A DNA stretch of 64,000 nucleotides from Eremophila alpestris peregrina (taxonomy: Eukaryota; Chordata; Aves; Passeriformes; Alaudidae): the NCBI GenBank assembly GCA_009792885.1, contig WMCF01000080.1, positions 77,053-141,052 on the forward strand, written 5' to 3'. How positions within the stretch are numbered: the first letter of the stretch is position 1; each line of letters starts with the position of its first letter. A program made the translations under genes and the position numbers. This document shows, piece after piece, positions 12,418 through 27,400 of this stretch. A model generated the notes under the pieces. That model had not been told where the DNA came from. It made no database searches and was given only the letters and a program-made list of their open reading frames with translations.

Positions 12418-15400
12418 GTTGTCAGAGATGGTGATTTGAAGAGCCGTATTTCCGATATGAACAAAGCAAAAACATCATCTGAGAAAAGGTAAATTTAAAA
12501 CTGTGTCACCTAATGACATCAAGCTATATGAGATTTGTGAAAAAACAGTCTTTATCTTAGTAAGAATATCTTCTTAGTAGGAATGTCTTTTTCTTCTTAG
12601 TAAGAAGATAAATAAAATATTCATTGTGGGTCTCATAGTAGGAATGCACAAGTTGGTGTCCTGAAACACCAACCAAGTCAATATTGATTAACACAAATTA
12701 TCTTCACATTTAATAAATATATTTTTAAATCTAAATTTTCAGTTAGTGTTAGATATGTTTAAATATAAAATACATATTAAATTTAATTGAAAATCTAATA
12801 AATTTCATAATTTTATGCGCATATTGGCAAAACATGAAGTTGTTTCTACTGAAGGAATTAAAGAATTTTACAGTACTGTGTAAGAAGCCATAGATTTGTC
12901 ATGTGTGTCATCCTGCAACAAACTTGCAATCCAACACATAGCTAGGACAAACCAGAGTGGGATGCAGAGGATGTTAGGTTGAGAAGCTGTATTTGTTATT
13001 TTCATGTGAACTTGTCTTAGCTAGCATTTGAGAAATTTGTGAAATTATCTCTGGAAGGCTGTTAAGCATCAGGAAACTATTTCAAGGCTTTCAATCTTAC
13101 TTTTTCTTAAGGTAGCACAGATTACATCACCTTGTTAAACCAAACCATCTAATCAGATAAAAAAAATTAAAGTTAGCAAACTGGAGTTTTGGCTTCAGTC
13201 TTAGTTTTCTGAAGTACCAGTTATTTTCTGTATAAGGAGGTGAATTTTCATGAAGAACATGCTCTGCTGTGTATTATGTTTGTATCTAATTTTATTTTAA
13301 ATTCTTGTATGTAGAGTCATCCTTAGTTTTGCTGACTTGGGGTGGAATAGGGTTAGGGCTGATATCAGACTGGTTTTTCTGGTTTTGTGAGGGGTAGATC
13401 AAAAGAAATGGTAAAAAAACTCCGATGTGTTGTTCTTGTCATAGACTAGCCCCACAGGCGTTGGGAAAATCAAAGCAAACTCTCAGCAGTGAGTATTCTT
13501 GAAAATACTACAAAATATAATGCATCAGAAAAAATATTTTTATATATATTAAAAAAAATGCAGAGTTGCTACTTAAGTGCTATTTATTCTTCTTAGAGAC
13601 AAAATGAAAGTTTCCATCCCTGTAATTCAAAACAGTTGTTCTCTAAGTTGTGAATAAGTTATGGTGACTCTGTGTACTGGGATAGCTATGAACTAATCAG
13701 AAGTATCAACTCTCTAACGATTACTTGGTAACTGTGGTTGAGAAAAAAAACATAGTTTGAAATTATTTGTGTTGGAATAAAATCCAAACATTCTCATGAG
13801 AAGCCTGCCTGTTTTAAAATAGGTTTTAAAGGCTCACTGTAATTTGCCAAAATACAGATCTGTTTATTGTGGGGGAAGAAGGAACTCCTTTTACTTCTGT
13901 GTGCTGCTGACTGCAAACAGCAGTTTCAGAGGAAGTAGGTACAATTGAGAAACTGATGACATCCTTCATTTGACTGTTACATTTTGTTAGGCTTCTTGTG
14001 AGGTGAATAGGCAAAAACCATTCTAAGATAATTGAATTTTTATGAGCAGCTGTGGCTTAGAGTTGTCTTTCTCATTGTGAGTAGGCACTTAGAAAGCTAC
14101 AATGATGTGTTTTAGCATTTGCATAGTGAAAGTGGCCTACAATGAGTAATGCAGGTTTGTGAATCTAGCACTTCTTCATGATCAGAGTTCAAATGCTTAA
14201 ATCTTTTGAGGGTGGAAGAAATGTCCCTGTAGTGAGGGATCTCTCTTTGAGAAGATGTTTTCTTGTTGAGGAAGTTCTCTTTCTAATGTGTGCCCCTTGT
14301 TGAGGTAGTTCTCTTTCAAGTGTAAAGCCCTGAGGTGCTGTGTTCCTCACTGTCTGGACATGCTGCCTTATTATCTACTTGTGGCTTTCCTGACCAGAGA
14401 AGGAGGAAATCCACAAAGCCCTCTGGTTAGCTAGAGTCACGTTCTATGTTTTGGTAACAGTTGACATAAGGACAGGGGTGTTACCTTTATGCAGGCAAAG
14501 TGGTGGTGTGAGGGCCATTTTGAACTATGGCATTTGAATGTGGGATGAAGAATGTTTCCTGCCTGTGGAGACATGAACTGTACCAGATCCACTAAGCCTG
14601 GTAAACTTCACCTCAGGATCCTTAAAGAAAGTGTAAATCTATCAGAGAATAATAATTATTGGTTATCTTTGGACAGAGTGGAGCACTGACTGGATACCAG
14701 ATCAGTGGTAGCTGATGGCTGTCAGAAAGAAACGGTGCACAATTTACTTTTGAATGTTCTCTCTCTCTTTCCGATTACAGCTAATCAGAAATATTCTGGG
14801 TTTTCACTAATGATCTGTAAGAGAAGAAAGTTGTTAAAATTACAGAAAACTTGAAGCTCAAAAGATGCCAAACTACTGAAGGACCCCATTATTTCAAAAT
14901 GCTCTTGTGAAATGCAGAAAATGGTTAAGAATTATGTGCTAAATACTGTGCTTAGAGAGGTATGTTACTGGAATAGATAAAGGACAGTCGCATTTATAGT
15001 AAGAAGTGCCTGAAATGGCAATATCAAACTTCAGGGAGAAAGCCTTTCAAATGAAGGGATACAAAGAATGAGATTGCTTTTGGTTATTGAATCATTTTTG
15101 CAGATCATCAGGGACTGGTTTGGCATATATATGTCATGAAGAGCAGCGCTGGTGTTTATCCAGATCTGAAGATAATAGTTTTTATGGTGTTATGAAGTTT
15201 CTTTTGATGCTCTTTAGTTATGTTTTTTAGTAACTAAAGATAATAGAGACTGTGTAAGCCTCAGTGACAGATTGCTGTTACGAGAAGGTGTTAGAATGGA
15301 TGGAGTGAAAAACATCACTCCTACTAACAAGAAGGTTCTTTACCTTGAGGGAAAACTAGTCTCATATTGTTTCTGCTGTCCTCCAGCATCAGTGACAAGC

Positions 15401-18400
15401 TCAGACACTGTTGCTGGAGACCTGGACAGCTGCATGTTGGTGTGTGAGGTCAGTCTGAGTCATCCCATTCCTTCTGACAATGGCTTTTGACTGAGCAGAA
15501 ACCATAGTTAGTCTTCTTGTAGTTTGAAGGGTGATGACTCAAATTTATGTTGGATACTCCAGTCAGAATTCTTGAGACTAGTCTGTATTGTGTTTGTACC
15601 AGTTTGACCCCAGGTTTCCCTTAGCAAGGTCTCCAATGTCTCATTCTACAAACCAATTTACTCACTGTGCTGTAACACAGAAACATCTTAGCTGGTGCCT
15701 CCTAGGAGTGACCACCAGCAAAGGAACCCCTGAGCTTTTATACCTTCACAATCCAGGCACGGGAAAGTCTCAGCTCTTCCCCGTGAGTCTTTGGTTCCTG
15801 CTATGTCTCTGTGTCTGGTCACCGTAGAAATCTGGCCACAGTCTTCAGGATATTAATTTGAGGTTCTGCAATGTTGGCAGCTTGAGAGAAAACATACCTC
15901 TGGCAGGACAGAGTTCATTCTGTCTCTTGTTGTGGGATTGAAAATGCTGAATTTTGTCGTGCCTCTCCGTTTTGGAGAACTGTCTTCTAGATTTGGATGC
16001 TGAATGGTTCATTGGTCAAAACATAGGTGTTTACATTACAAATATGAGTGAGTCTCATAACAACTTGTGCTGAGGTCAAATGCAAAATACTGTCACAGCA
16101 ATATTACCAACTCTGCTGCTGTATGTCTGGCTGCTGTAATTCATGTCCTGTGGTCTTTTTGATGTACTGTGCAGGCTTTGAAAACTGTCAAATAGTTTTA
16201 TAACCACTCTATAGATTAGTGTAGAATATTGGTTAATAAGAGTATAATTATTGTTTTAAGAAGAAAATGTCCTGATTTCCTCTTAGTTATGGCTGAGTTA
16301 TTTGTATTTTGGCATCAGCTGGTGTTAATTTTTAAGGATGCTTTATTGTGTATGCTGAGGACATGAAATGTAGTTAGCTGTATTTTTGTTGGGAGACTTT
16401 ATACAAGGTGAATAGCCTAAAATAATTTTAAAGATATCTTTGCTGTAATAAGCAGTTACTGCTGTTGATAGAAAGTCTGTGCCCAGGAGGAGATTATAAC
16501 TCTAAATCTCAGAACTTAAGATGTTATACCAGCCAGTACTGAGAATTATTTACCCTACCTAAACCTTCTACAGCTTTTATTAACTGAGGAGGAATTATGT
16601 TGGATGCCAGCTTCCTGTACATGGTAAATTGCTTCCATGTGGCAGTGTTGCTTGAATTTTCGAGGCTGCAGCATTCAAAAATCAAGTTTGCTCTGACATT
16701 TTAATGGCTGTGAATGAAATTTATCTTTGCAAAAATTTTGTTAAAGTATTATTGTGGTTAGTATTATTGTTATTGCTATTATTATTACTACTACTAGTAC
16801 TATTGTTATTATTCCTCCTGAGCATCAGCTTTGCTTTCTTGGGTTGTTTTCAGCTTTCAAACTACATTAATTTAATTGTGGAACCAATGGTATACCACAG
16901 TGATATGCGCAGACACAAGTTGAAGCAGCAGTTCTCTTACACATTGGCTTATATGTGGGCTGGCTGGACTCTTACTTGGAGCTGAAGATAACATCCTATA
17001 TGAGTTGGTCAGTTTGTGTATTGGATCAGCAGAGCTTGTGGATTTCATTACAGTCTCAGGTCAATTCTGGAGCATTTCAAGTTCAGTGGATAAACAGAGA
17101 AGCAGAAATAAGCAAAACAAAGCTTATGCAAATAATAATGGCTTTTTACTATTCAGCATAGTGTTAGATGATGAGAAAGAATTGGCATGATTATGCTTTA
17201 CTTACACAAGGAAATTAATGTTTCAGCACCCAAGACAGCTTTAATAAAGATTAAAAAAAGTACAGTTTAATAATTAAAACTTTTAATAATTTAAAAAATT
17301 TAAAATCAAAGTCTAGCAAATACCAGAGAAGGCAATAGGCTTACTTCACAATGTAAGATTACTTTTATTTAAAAGCTATAATTAATATAACTATTTCTTA
17401 TTCCTTTTGTTATCAGCTTGTAAATGTACTCTGAAAATACTGGCTATTTAATTTGAGATTTTTGGCTTTGCTTCTCTTCATTTGGATGTCAGTGTGGGAA
17501 GGTGAACGTGGTGGAAGCAGTTTCCTGTCCAGCGCTTGTATCAATTTGCTTTCTTGGCTGTATAACTTTCGCCCTCAGCTAACTTTTCCCATTAACATTT
17601 TAGTAGAGTTAACTGTAAGTGTGAAACCTTTACACAGATGTAATAGGAGTAATAATTCATCATTATTATAAACAAAACTGACTGTATTCATAAAGCTAGT
17701 GTTGCAGACTTTAGTTTTATTGTAGATAGAGCAATGTGTGTGTAAAATGAATTATTGTTGATTATTGTAGGGATCTAATGTTATGAATGAAAAGCTAAGG
17801 TAGTTAATGCATAGTTCCTTGTAGTTAATTGCGTGATTACAGTTAAAATGTTAAACATCTGTTTAAAAATTACTGTCATGTAGGAATGTGAATCTCAAAA
17901 CTATCCTGAATAATTGTTATGATCTAAAAGTGTAGAACAGATAAAGCAGTTTTTATACTGACTCTGTTTAGAATAAACACTTAAAGTAATTCTTTCTTTG
18001 TAATCTACCTATCTATATAAATGCCTGGACTGAAGTGGTGTCTTACACTAAAATACATTTTCAAGGCAATTTTTTGTTCAAGGCAGGAGTATTGGGTTTG
18101 CTGGTTTTGATAGCATAGAGGTGGCTGCAGGCGTGATTTCTATGAGAGGCTGCTTTAAGCTTTCTCCATGCCCTGCAGAGCCAGTCCCTGGTGGCTCCAA
18201 GATGGACATGCTGCTGGCCAAGGCTGGGCCAGTCAGAAATGGTGGTAATACTCACGTGATAACAGATATAAGAAGAAAACAAACAAAAAAAATTCGTGTA
18301 GGTGTAATTGTGGCAAGAGAAGAATGGGGTGAGAACATGAGGGAGGAACAACTCTGCAGACACCCAGGTCAGTGCAGAAAGAGGGGGAGGACATGCTTCA

Positions 18401-21400
18401 GGTACCAGAGCTGAGATTCCCCTACAGCCCGTGGAGGTCCATGGGTATGCAGAGATCCACCTGCATCATGTGGAGGAGACCCACACCAGAGTAGGTGGAT
18501 GCACAAAGGAGTCTGTGAGCCCAAGGGAGGCCCCATGCTGGAGCAGCCTCTCCACGAAGGACTTGTACCCTGTAAAAGCGTGACCCAGGCTGCAGCAGTT
18601 TTGGGAGGACTGTTGCCTGTGGGATGGACTCACACTGCATCAGGTCACTGGGAGCTGTTGTTCATGAGATGGACTCACATTGGAGAAATGAATGGAGAAC
18701 TGTTTCCTGTGGGAGAGACCCCATGGTGCAGGAGGGAAACACACCCCTCCCTGAGCAGCGGGAGGAGCCTTGGGTGATGAACTGACCATAACCCCCATTC
18801 CCTGTCTCCCTGTGCTGCTGGGGGAGGAGGCAGAGCTGGAAAGAGGGAGGGGTGGCAGGAAGCTGTTTTTAAGGGATTATTTTTCCCATTACCCTGCTCT
18901 GGTTTTGTCAGTAATAAATTCACTTCATATCTCTAAATTGAGCCTGATGTCCCATGACAGTATTTGGTGAGTGATCTCTCCCACTCCTTATCTTAACCCA
19001 CAAACCTTTTGTTAAAATTTCTTTCCTCTGTCCAGCTGCAGAGGGGAGTGAGTGAGTGAGTGGCTTTGCTGGGTGCCTGGCCTGTAGCCAGCACAACAGC
19101 AGGCTAAAATACCCTTGTATTTAAAATGAATGCAAATGTGGATGATAATTTTGGAAAGCTTCCTAATTTTTTTTTCTTCAAAATGGTGTTCTTTTTCTTC
19201 AGCTGGTGTGTGCTAGTTTGTTCACTTCACGAATGACATTATTCTCTTCCTTTTCTGAAATGCCATCCTGTGAGACAAGCAGTCTTTCAAACTGTTTGTA
19301 GCCAGATTTTCCTTGAATGGCAGGTTTGATAGGGTATCCTGTCACTTAACAGAAGTTTTTAAATGTAAGTCACTCTAGATGACATAGATGAACAACATTT
19401 TTTACCTATAGCTGCGTTTTTCTTGCTGTAACTGATTTCCCTGTTCACAGTTGCTCTTGGAGATGCTGTTAAATACAATTAATCTGCTGTAGTGTAGGCT
19501 TTGCAAAATCTGTAAATTTGCCAGAATTGAGAATTAAGACTGTTTTCTAATCCAGATAAAATATGGAAGTGAATTAGCCACACCCATTACTTTAGCATTG
19601 GGTTTCTGTTGTTAGGATCTTTTTTTTTTCTGATATAGGTGGAAAAATCCTATCTTTCTTTTAGTGTTTCTGCCAATTCTCGGACTGTATCCCTGCTGTC
19701 ACAGCTGGAGAAGATCAATTTGGACTCTGTATTAGGAGAATCAGACCATGCCAGACATGTTACCTCAAAGATCCTTCATCTGGTCCAGAGTCAAGGTAAT
19801 TTTCTAAGCTTTGTGGTTTTTGTAGTTTACCTTTTGACCTTTGCTTCTTGTATATCCCTTGTTGGACTTAAGTTTTTGTTTAGTAAACTTGATTATCCGT
19901 TTGTTTTTGTCACTGTTAAAAACATCTGTTTAAGACCATGTTTAATGTATCTAGTATAGTATTGGTAGTGCTGAGTCCGTTTTGTGTTGTGAAATAGCTG
20001 TAAATGAAGTAATAATTCCCTTCATATGTATAAATGTCTATGTAGATATGTATGAAAAGTACAAGTGTCTGAAAGGCAGGTTTCTTACTTTTTCTTTGCT
20101 TTTTTTAATTACATTTTTTTCTAGGCTGTAACAAGGGTAGTGAACAATTGAAAACAAAAACTAGTTTTAAAATTGCTTAAGTCTTTTACTTAGTTCTATA
20201 TACATATATACCTTTTAAAATAAATTTTATTATTTGCAGTATAAATTTTCTTGTCAATTTGTAGATGATAACATATCTTTTTTCTTCAAGCCAGTATCGA
20301 TCTTTTTCTCTGACAGAAAAAACCAGGAAGGAGATTACTTCTAAGGGCTCCACTGGAATAGAAGTTATCCTTTCAACCCTAGAGGTAAATTTTTTTAATT
20401 TCCATGGTTATGGGTTCATAGCACTTTTGCATTTTATCATTATGAAATATATATATTTATTGTTATATGTGTATTATGAAATATGTTATCCTATGGAGTT
20501 TTCAAAACTAGTGTTGGTGTGTAATGAATAGATACTGTCTTTAAGTAACCTATTTTTGAATTTCTCTCTCTTATATTTAGATAGTCTAAGAAATTGCTTG
20601 TCACCTATCGGTTCTAATTGATGTGCCATACTACAAAGTGTGTTTTAATTGGTTTTGTGGTTAATTTGGGCTGCATAGTGGGGTGGTTGCTACGTGGGTA
20701 CATCTGAAGTTCTACGTGATTTTGTGGTGGCAATTCGTCCTAGCTTTAAGTATCCAAACCATTGTATTGGACTGCTATGTTAATCACATATCTCTCTTTT
20801 TTATTGCAGAATACAAGAGATCCTCAAACTATTCTAAATATATTGAATATTCTCATTGAGGTAGTCTCAGCTGGTAAGTTTTCATTAAGTAGAAATGCAT
20901 GATTATATTTATGCTTTCTTTTTCAGATATTTTTTGTTTGTTTTAACTAGATTTTATTGCTGTTTGGTTTTTTGTAAATTATTATTACTTTGTTGTTGTT
21001 TGCTGAAGCGTATGCAGAGCTAAAAGAATGTAAAGACTGAAGCTACTTTTCTAATAATTCTGCAAAATGGTTTATGTTGCTATAAGTGTAAGTCTAACAT
21101 GTTCTTGCATAGTGCAGTCACATATAAAGAAAACATTGCTGTTCTAAAGACTAATTTTATGATAACTGTATCTTAGATATTTAATTGTTTTTTGGCTTGA
21201 AATGTATCAGTTAAATTTTAATTTCTAGGTGGTGGTCGGAGAGCCAGTGTCTTAGTCACCAAAGGAGGAACACATATCTTGTTACAGCTGCTTTTGACTG
21301 CCAGCAAAGACTCTCCACCAAATGAAGAAGTAATGGTGCTTCTTCATACCCTTCTTGCAAAAATTGGTCCAAAAGGTGATATTATGGCTCAGTAATTACA

Positions 21401-24400
21401 ATTTTATAATTGAAATTTAACTTTTTTTTTTCTGTTATTGTGTAAGCATCCACATACTCAGAACGGGTAGGGAAGAAAAAAAAAGGAGGAGTAAATTAGA
21501 GGGGAGGAAAGAATGGTGGAAAGTAGATAAGCAGAGTTGACATCAGTAGAAAGAGTTCAGTCATTTAACTTCTGTTTTTTTAACAATTTCAAAATGAGTG
21601 TGATTGGTCTTGTATTTCTTTGATGTCAGACAAGAAGATTGGCATGAAAGCAAGAATAAATGGTGCCCTAAACATATCATTGAATTTAGTGAAGCATAAT
21701 TTGCAGAACCACAGGCTAATATTGCCATGTCTTCAAGTATTAAGAGTTTATTCAACCAACTGTAAGTATTGCAGACGATTATTTTCTTTCCTGTGTGAAT
21801 AAAGCTTTCTATCTAGATAAGATTAAAATATCAACTCTGAGTGCTTGTTTAATGTTAGTTATTTAAGCTATTTTTTTCCTGAGAATTTTCTCTTTATATC
21901 ATGAAAACGCTTAAATTCTAGAAAAAAAAATTTTTTGATCAGTGCTATTGTATGTGTGGAATTTTGAGCCCTCTAATTTGCATAAATGCTGATGTTTAAA
22001 GCTCTAAACCAGAAATGCAAACATTTTGCATGCTGAAGCACTTAGAGTTAAATAATTATTCTCTTTGTTATTCATTCTCATGTTTTTTATTTCTGATGTT
22101 TTATTTGTTTCTTTATTACTAATTTAAAACATGGTTAACACAGAAAATATTTCAATTTAACCTAATTATGTCTTAATTTAACCTTTTCCTTACTCTTTTT
22201 GTTCAAGAGCTCCACTCTCCACTATTGGACTAATATTCTTCCTCAAGAGCCTAGTCGTTTGGGCAGGCAGTAGGAAGTTGATGAAAACAGTGTGGTTCTT
22301 TCTGTATCTCTACTGGTAGTTAGATGCTCTTAATTTTTTTATTTGAGCCTGAAATGGTTGTTAATCTTCTTATTTAAGTGCAAGAAATTGAAAACGTAGC
22401 CATGTTCCCCACAGAGAACTGATTTGATAATCTGTAAGATTATGTTTTCAGGTCATTCACATGAGTAGCTATAATTCATAAAGCCCTAATATTTTCAAAA
22501 CATGGAAGCTTAATTTCTGTTGAGCTCTCTGACGATGAGGTAAAACTCTTCTAAAATAAAAAGTCAAATACAGATAGTTACATTGTTTATCTGAAAACTT
22601 GCTTCATCCTGAAAATGGGACGGAATCTCTAATTTGACATGTTAGATAGGTTCTATTTTTCTGCACTCCTCACTCTTTATGAACAGAAAAAGTAGTTGTT
22701 TGTGATGTTCTGATGAGTAGGACTTCTTCAAGTTTGTGTGCACACTAACTATTAGAGTAAGTCCTAACTTTACTTAGATTCTGGTATGATGTTGCTGCTA
22801 ATGATGCTGAAATTTCCACATACTAAATTCTACAGTGATAACAGCATTTATTATATTGAAGTAAATTCTTAGCTGCTCTCTTCCTAGTTTGTTAAGAGAA
22901 CATATTGCTGAACTCAGTCAGGGATGGAATTTCTGTGCCTGTGTCAGCAGTTTGTATTTTCAGTTGGCTGTTGGACTTCAAACATATACTTTAGGCACAT
23001 ATTTCTCTAACATAGGTGTTAGCATAATTTATTTTCATTTGCTCCCTTTCAAATAGATTACTTTTATGCCTTTTTTTCTGAGAACATATTCACAACATAC
23101 TATTCATAACATGGTGGTTCAGGAAAGCTATACCAATTGGCATTTCTAAATATATAGCAGACTCTTGGATTTCAAATCCTGGTGAATATACCTGTCCAAA
23201 TACTGAAGGGTAGTAGCAATTCATAGAACCTGAAATTTTAGAAAAAATGCTGTTCCAATGAACAGTGAATTTCTGTAAAGAAAATTCTTCTTGTGTTATA
23301 GCTTATTAACAAAGAAAGCAGAAGCCTGCATTGGAAGTAGTAAAGTAATAATTGTTGTAAAGTAATATTGTATTGTAAGTATTGTAAAGTAATAATTAAG
23401 TTTTCTTCTTTTCCAAGTTTTTTCATGTTAATTATGTGCAGAGCAGTGTCTGCTTGTCACTGTATGTCTTAAAGGACAACAATGTCTAGCATTTTTTGTA
23501 CTTCAAAGTTAACTTGTGTGACTTTTAGTTTTGAGTATATTGATCTTTTTCTTTTGCCCTTCTTACTACTTTATATTGAAATGGATTGCTTTTAACTTCC
23601 AGCTGTAAATGCAGTATCTCTGGGAAAGAATGGAGTAGTAGAACTGCTGTTTAAGATCATTGGCCCTTTTAGTAAAAGGAACACTAGCCTTATGAAGTAA
23701 GTAAGGTTTCTTTAGTATACTATATGATAAAACCTTGTATGTTTTTTCAAAACTTACTTGCAAATGAAAAACAATATTGGAGAAATCAAATGCAATTAGT
23801 ATTTGAAGATTGAAGTGAAGGGAGATGGGAAGGAGTACCACAAATACTAGAGATTTTTATTTTCCTTAGTAGAGTAACACAAAATACTTGAATGTCTAAT
23901 TGCAGTACTAGTAAAATAATATATATTATTTTTTTCTCTCTAATATTCCTGCATGGAAACTGTACAGTGGTTAACTCCCAAATCATAACAAGCAGTTCAA
24001 GGCAATCCCATCATTTTTCAGTTTGTTTCTACAGCAGCAAGCCTGACAGAATTCGAGAGCATTTGGACAATGCTCTCAGGCACAGGGTGTAACTCTTGGG
24101 GGTGGTGCTGTGCAGGGCCAGGAGTTGGACTTGATGATCCTTGTGTGCCTCTTCCAGTTCAGCTTATTCTGTGATCTGCTTTGTGCTTTTAGTGTGACAC
24201 TGTCCCTTTTATTTGGTAATAGAATTTTCTTTCAATTTTTTTGAAAAGCAAATAGACATCCAGAGCAATAACATAAAACACAGAATAGGAAGCTGCAGCA
24301 ATATCTGTCTAGTGGACTATTGTGTTAAAAAAATTATAATTCATGTGTAGGTGAAAGTGGTGACTTTAGATTCCCACTCTGGTGGTGGTTATAGATTTTG

Positions 24401-27400
24401 GGGTTTTTTATTTGGTTGGGGTTTTTGATTTGGTGTGGATTTTTCAGGTGAATGAAGAGTTAAAAAGTAGCTAAGTGGATGTAACTGAAGATAACCCTTT
24501 CTTTAGATACTCCACCTTTGAAAACTAAATTTTTCATCTGATTAACAAAGTGCTAATCTCATATTGTGCATATTCTAACTTTGTTACAAAAGAAGTAGCA
24601 TTATGTGATCAAAATCTGGTGTTTGTGGTCACAGGAGTAGTGTTCAAAAAACACGTCCTATTCCTTTAAGGCTCAGCTAGTACTCCACATAAGAACATAC
24701 TATTAGTAATGTGACTAATCATGATATCCTTGTTTGTGGTCTAAGATCAGATGCATCAAGTCTATCTTCACAAAGAGGAGAAAAATAAGTATATATATTT
24801 TGTAGTTGCACAGCTGTATTGAGAGAGGGTGTTTGGGTACAAGAAAAATCTGATGCTGACCATCTTGTTGGAGTACAGATTGATGGGCATTGCTTCTCAA
24901 TATATTCACATATACTGCTGGTATTGACCTACAGTTTCCTAAAATAATGTCCTTTACTTTGTCAAAGTACTTATTCTGCTGCTAACAAAGACACAAATTA
25001 TCAGAATATCACAACCAGTGAGTGTCAGTCATAAACATTACATTGTCACAGTGTTTTTGCAAAAGCTGAAAGTTTGTATAGACATTGCATTGATATTTTA
25101 AAGTTTTGTCATCAGGCTTCAGATACAGCAGAGATACATGATCTTCTAGTAAAGTAAAACATAAAAGTGAAGTCTGTGCTACAGTGCAACCAGGAAAACA
25201 TGAAGTTAGACTCTTTATAAGTCTGTAAGCAGTAAATATTTTGTATAGTTTTACAGTGTTGTAGATTAAGCTTACTGGTTGGTTGCTGTTTTGACTTTTC
25301 TTGTTATGTTGACAGGGTTGCTTTAGACACACTTGCTGCATTGCTAAAATCAAGTAAGTGTTTGACTACAAGAAAATGTCTACTTGAGCTATAATGGGTG
25401 TGTGTTTAATGTTTAGCAAAACTAAACATTAAGTCAGTGGCTAAAACAAAAATAAGGCTAGGAAACCTAGAAATAAGTTTCATCTGCAGTTTCTGGTGCT
25501 TTATTTATGTTGTATAAATATGTATGTTTAATACTTGGTTACTGTTTTGTCAGTTATGCAGCACAAAGGCTGCACTGCTTCTGCAGAATTGATCTGGATC
25601 CAAGGTGGACAAACATCTTTTTTACATTCATTCACCTCAGCCATTCAGTAATAGATGTCCATAGCCTAACTCCTGTGCCTCTTTTGTACACATCTTTTAT
25701 CTGAAAATACCTGTAGGATGGCTAGGGAAAATACAGTACCTTCCTGAGTAATTAGAACTTGGGACCCAATAACAAATCTGTCAGTGATGCTCATGAAGTG
25801 GAATTAAAGGTAACAAAACCAGTGGTGTGTTTCCAGACATGGACTGTCTCAGCCAGCAGCAACTGATCATCACAAATGTCATCTTTGTAGATTTTGAACC
25901 AACATTATAACTAGCAAGGAGTTAAAAACTCATTTTCTCCAAAGACTTGTGTTAGAGCAACAGCATTCATAGTAGTTTTAGTGGAGTTGAATAAGAATTG
26001 AGATGTGATGAGATTTGCAGAAAAACATTTCACACAAGTGGTGGGAAATTTCTGTACCAACCATCACAGAGTGCTGACTTTATTCGTGTTTATTGAGTGT
26101 GATACCTTGATCTTACAGGTTTGTGTATTTATGAATTTTGCAATACCTCCTTGGGAAGTTTAGGGAAAGAAATACTTCCAAATTGTTGTCAGTATTCTAT
26201 TCTGTAAATTGGCAGTTAAACTTTAAAATTGAGGAGGAAAATGTAGTGTTCAAAAGGTGTGCCTTTAAAACAGGAGGTCTTGTTCATTTCTTTAGAGACG
26301 TCTTCTCCTTAGTGGTTTTAACTAGTAACTTCATAAACTTAATATAAGTAAATGTTTTCATAATGACATTAGTCTAGTATGTATTTCAGTTGTCGTACTG
26401 ATTACCCAGTATTTGGGGTAGACGTATTTTTAGCTTACAAAATTTGAGTGATAGTTGTAAAACTCTATGGATTGCAAGTGAAAAGTTTGTTTCAAATCTT
26501 GTATCTAGACAGTGTGTGTGGATATACTTTGCAGGAACATTTTTGTTTTTTAATTTACTGGGTGACAGCATCTTAAAATTGTCTTGTAAGTGTAATGCAT
26601 GCTGTTCTTCTAGTAATCCATGAAAATTATATTAAATGTTCTAAGAATGACGTTTCAGCTACTGGTCTCAGTTATACAGTCATTTCTATTTAGGTTGATG
26701 TAAAACTCTGCTAAGGGTGGCTAAAATACTACTCAAACTGACACATTTCAGTTACTTGGATAAAAAGAATTTAAACATTGAAAGTAAAATTTGAAAGTAA
26801 TATTGAAGTCACTGGGCAATTTTAATTTTCTTTCCTAACTTTTTTTGCAAAGAAACAAATGCCAGGAGAGCAGTAGACAGAGGATATGTGCAGGTGCTTT
26901 TAACGATCTATGTTGATTGGCACCATCACGATAGTCGACACAGATACATGCTGATTCGTAAAGGAGTGTTACAGTGCATTAAAAGTGTTACAAACATCAA
27001 ACTGGGAAGAAAAGCATTTATTGATGCCAATGGGATGAAAATTCTTTACAACACTTCACAGGTAAGTTTATCCTGATAGGGCTTTTTATGCTGTTGTTTT
27101 GTCTCTTTGGCTATGACCTCAGGTTTGTCATATTTCTTTTATGAGGTTCATAGTCATTCCTGATTATGAGAGTAAGGATTCTATTCTGTACTGCACTGAG
27201 ACAATGAAAGAGTACAGAATTAAATTTGTATTTGCTGTCATTTTGCTGTGCCTATCTCTGGGAGGGGCCGTTGAACTTAGTTTTAAAAAAGAGGGGGTGA
27301 AAATGCCTTTCTATTTTGACATTTGGATTTTTTAAAAAGGAGAGTTTGAGTTGGTAGAAGTTCTTCTGTCCTTCAAAGAAGACATGAACCAATTTTTTGT

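Larger units (their letters stand above)
12489..19664. other. AGTPBP1: Intron after coding exon 1
   Basis: 7.2 kb, AT-rich. It holds a short direct repeat at about 14264-14325 (two copies of a unit around 'gttgaggaagttctcttt'), a TTA/TAT-rich low-complexity stretch at about 16745-16815 and an LTR at about 18.1-19.1 kb. No additional exon was recognised. Confidence 0.55.

Noticed and set aside
16704..16985. Open frame with a long leucine run
   Set aside because: The Leu run is a translation of an ATT/ACT low-complexity repeat in an intron.
18121..18970. Several open frames of 65-100 codons on both strands
   Set aside because: All lie within the solo LTR.
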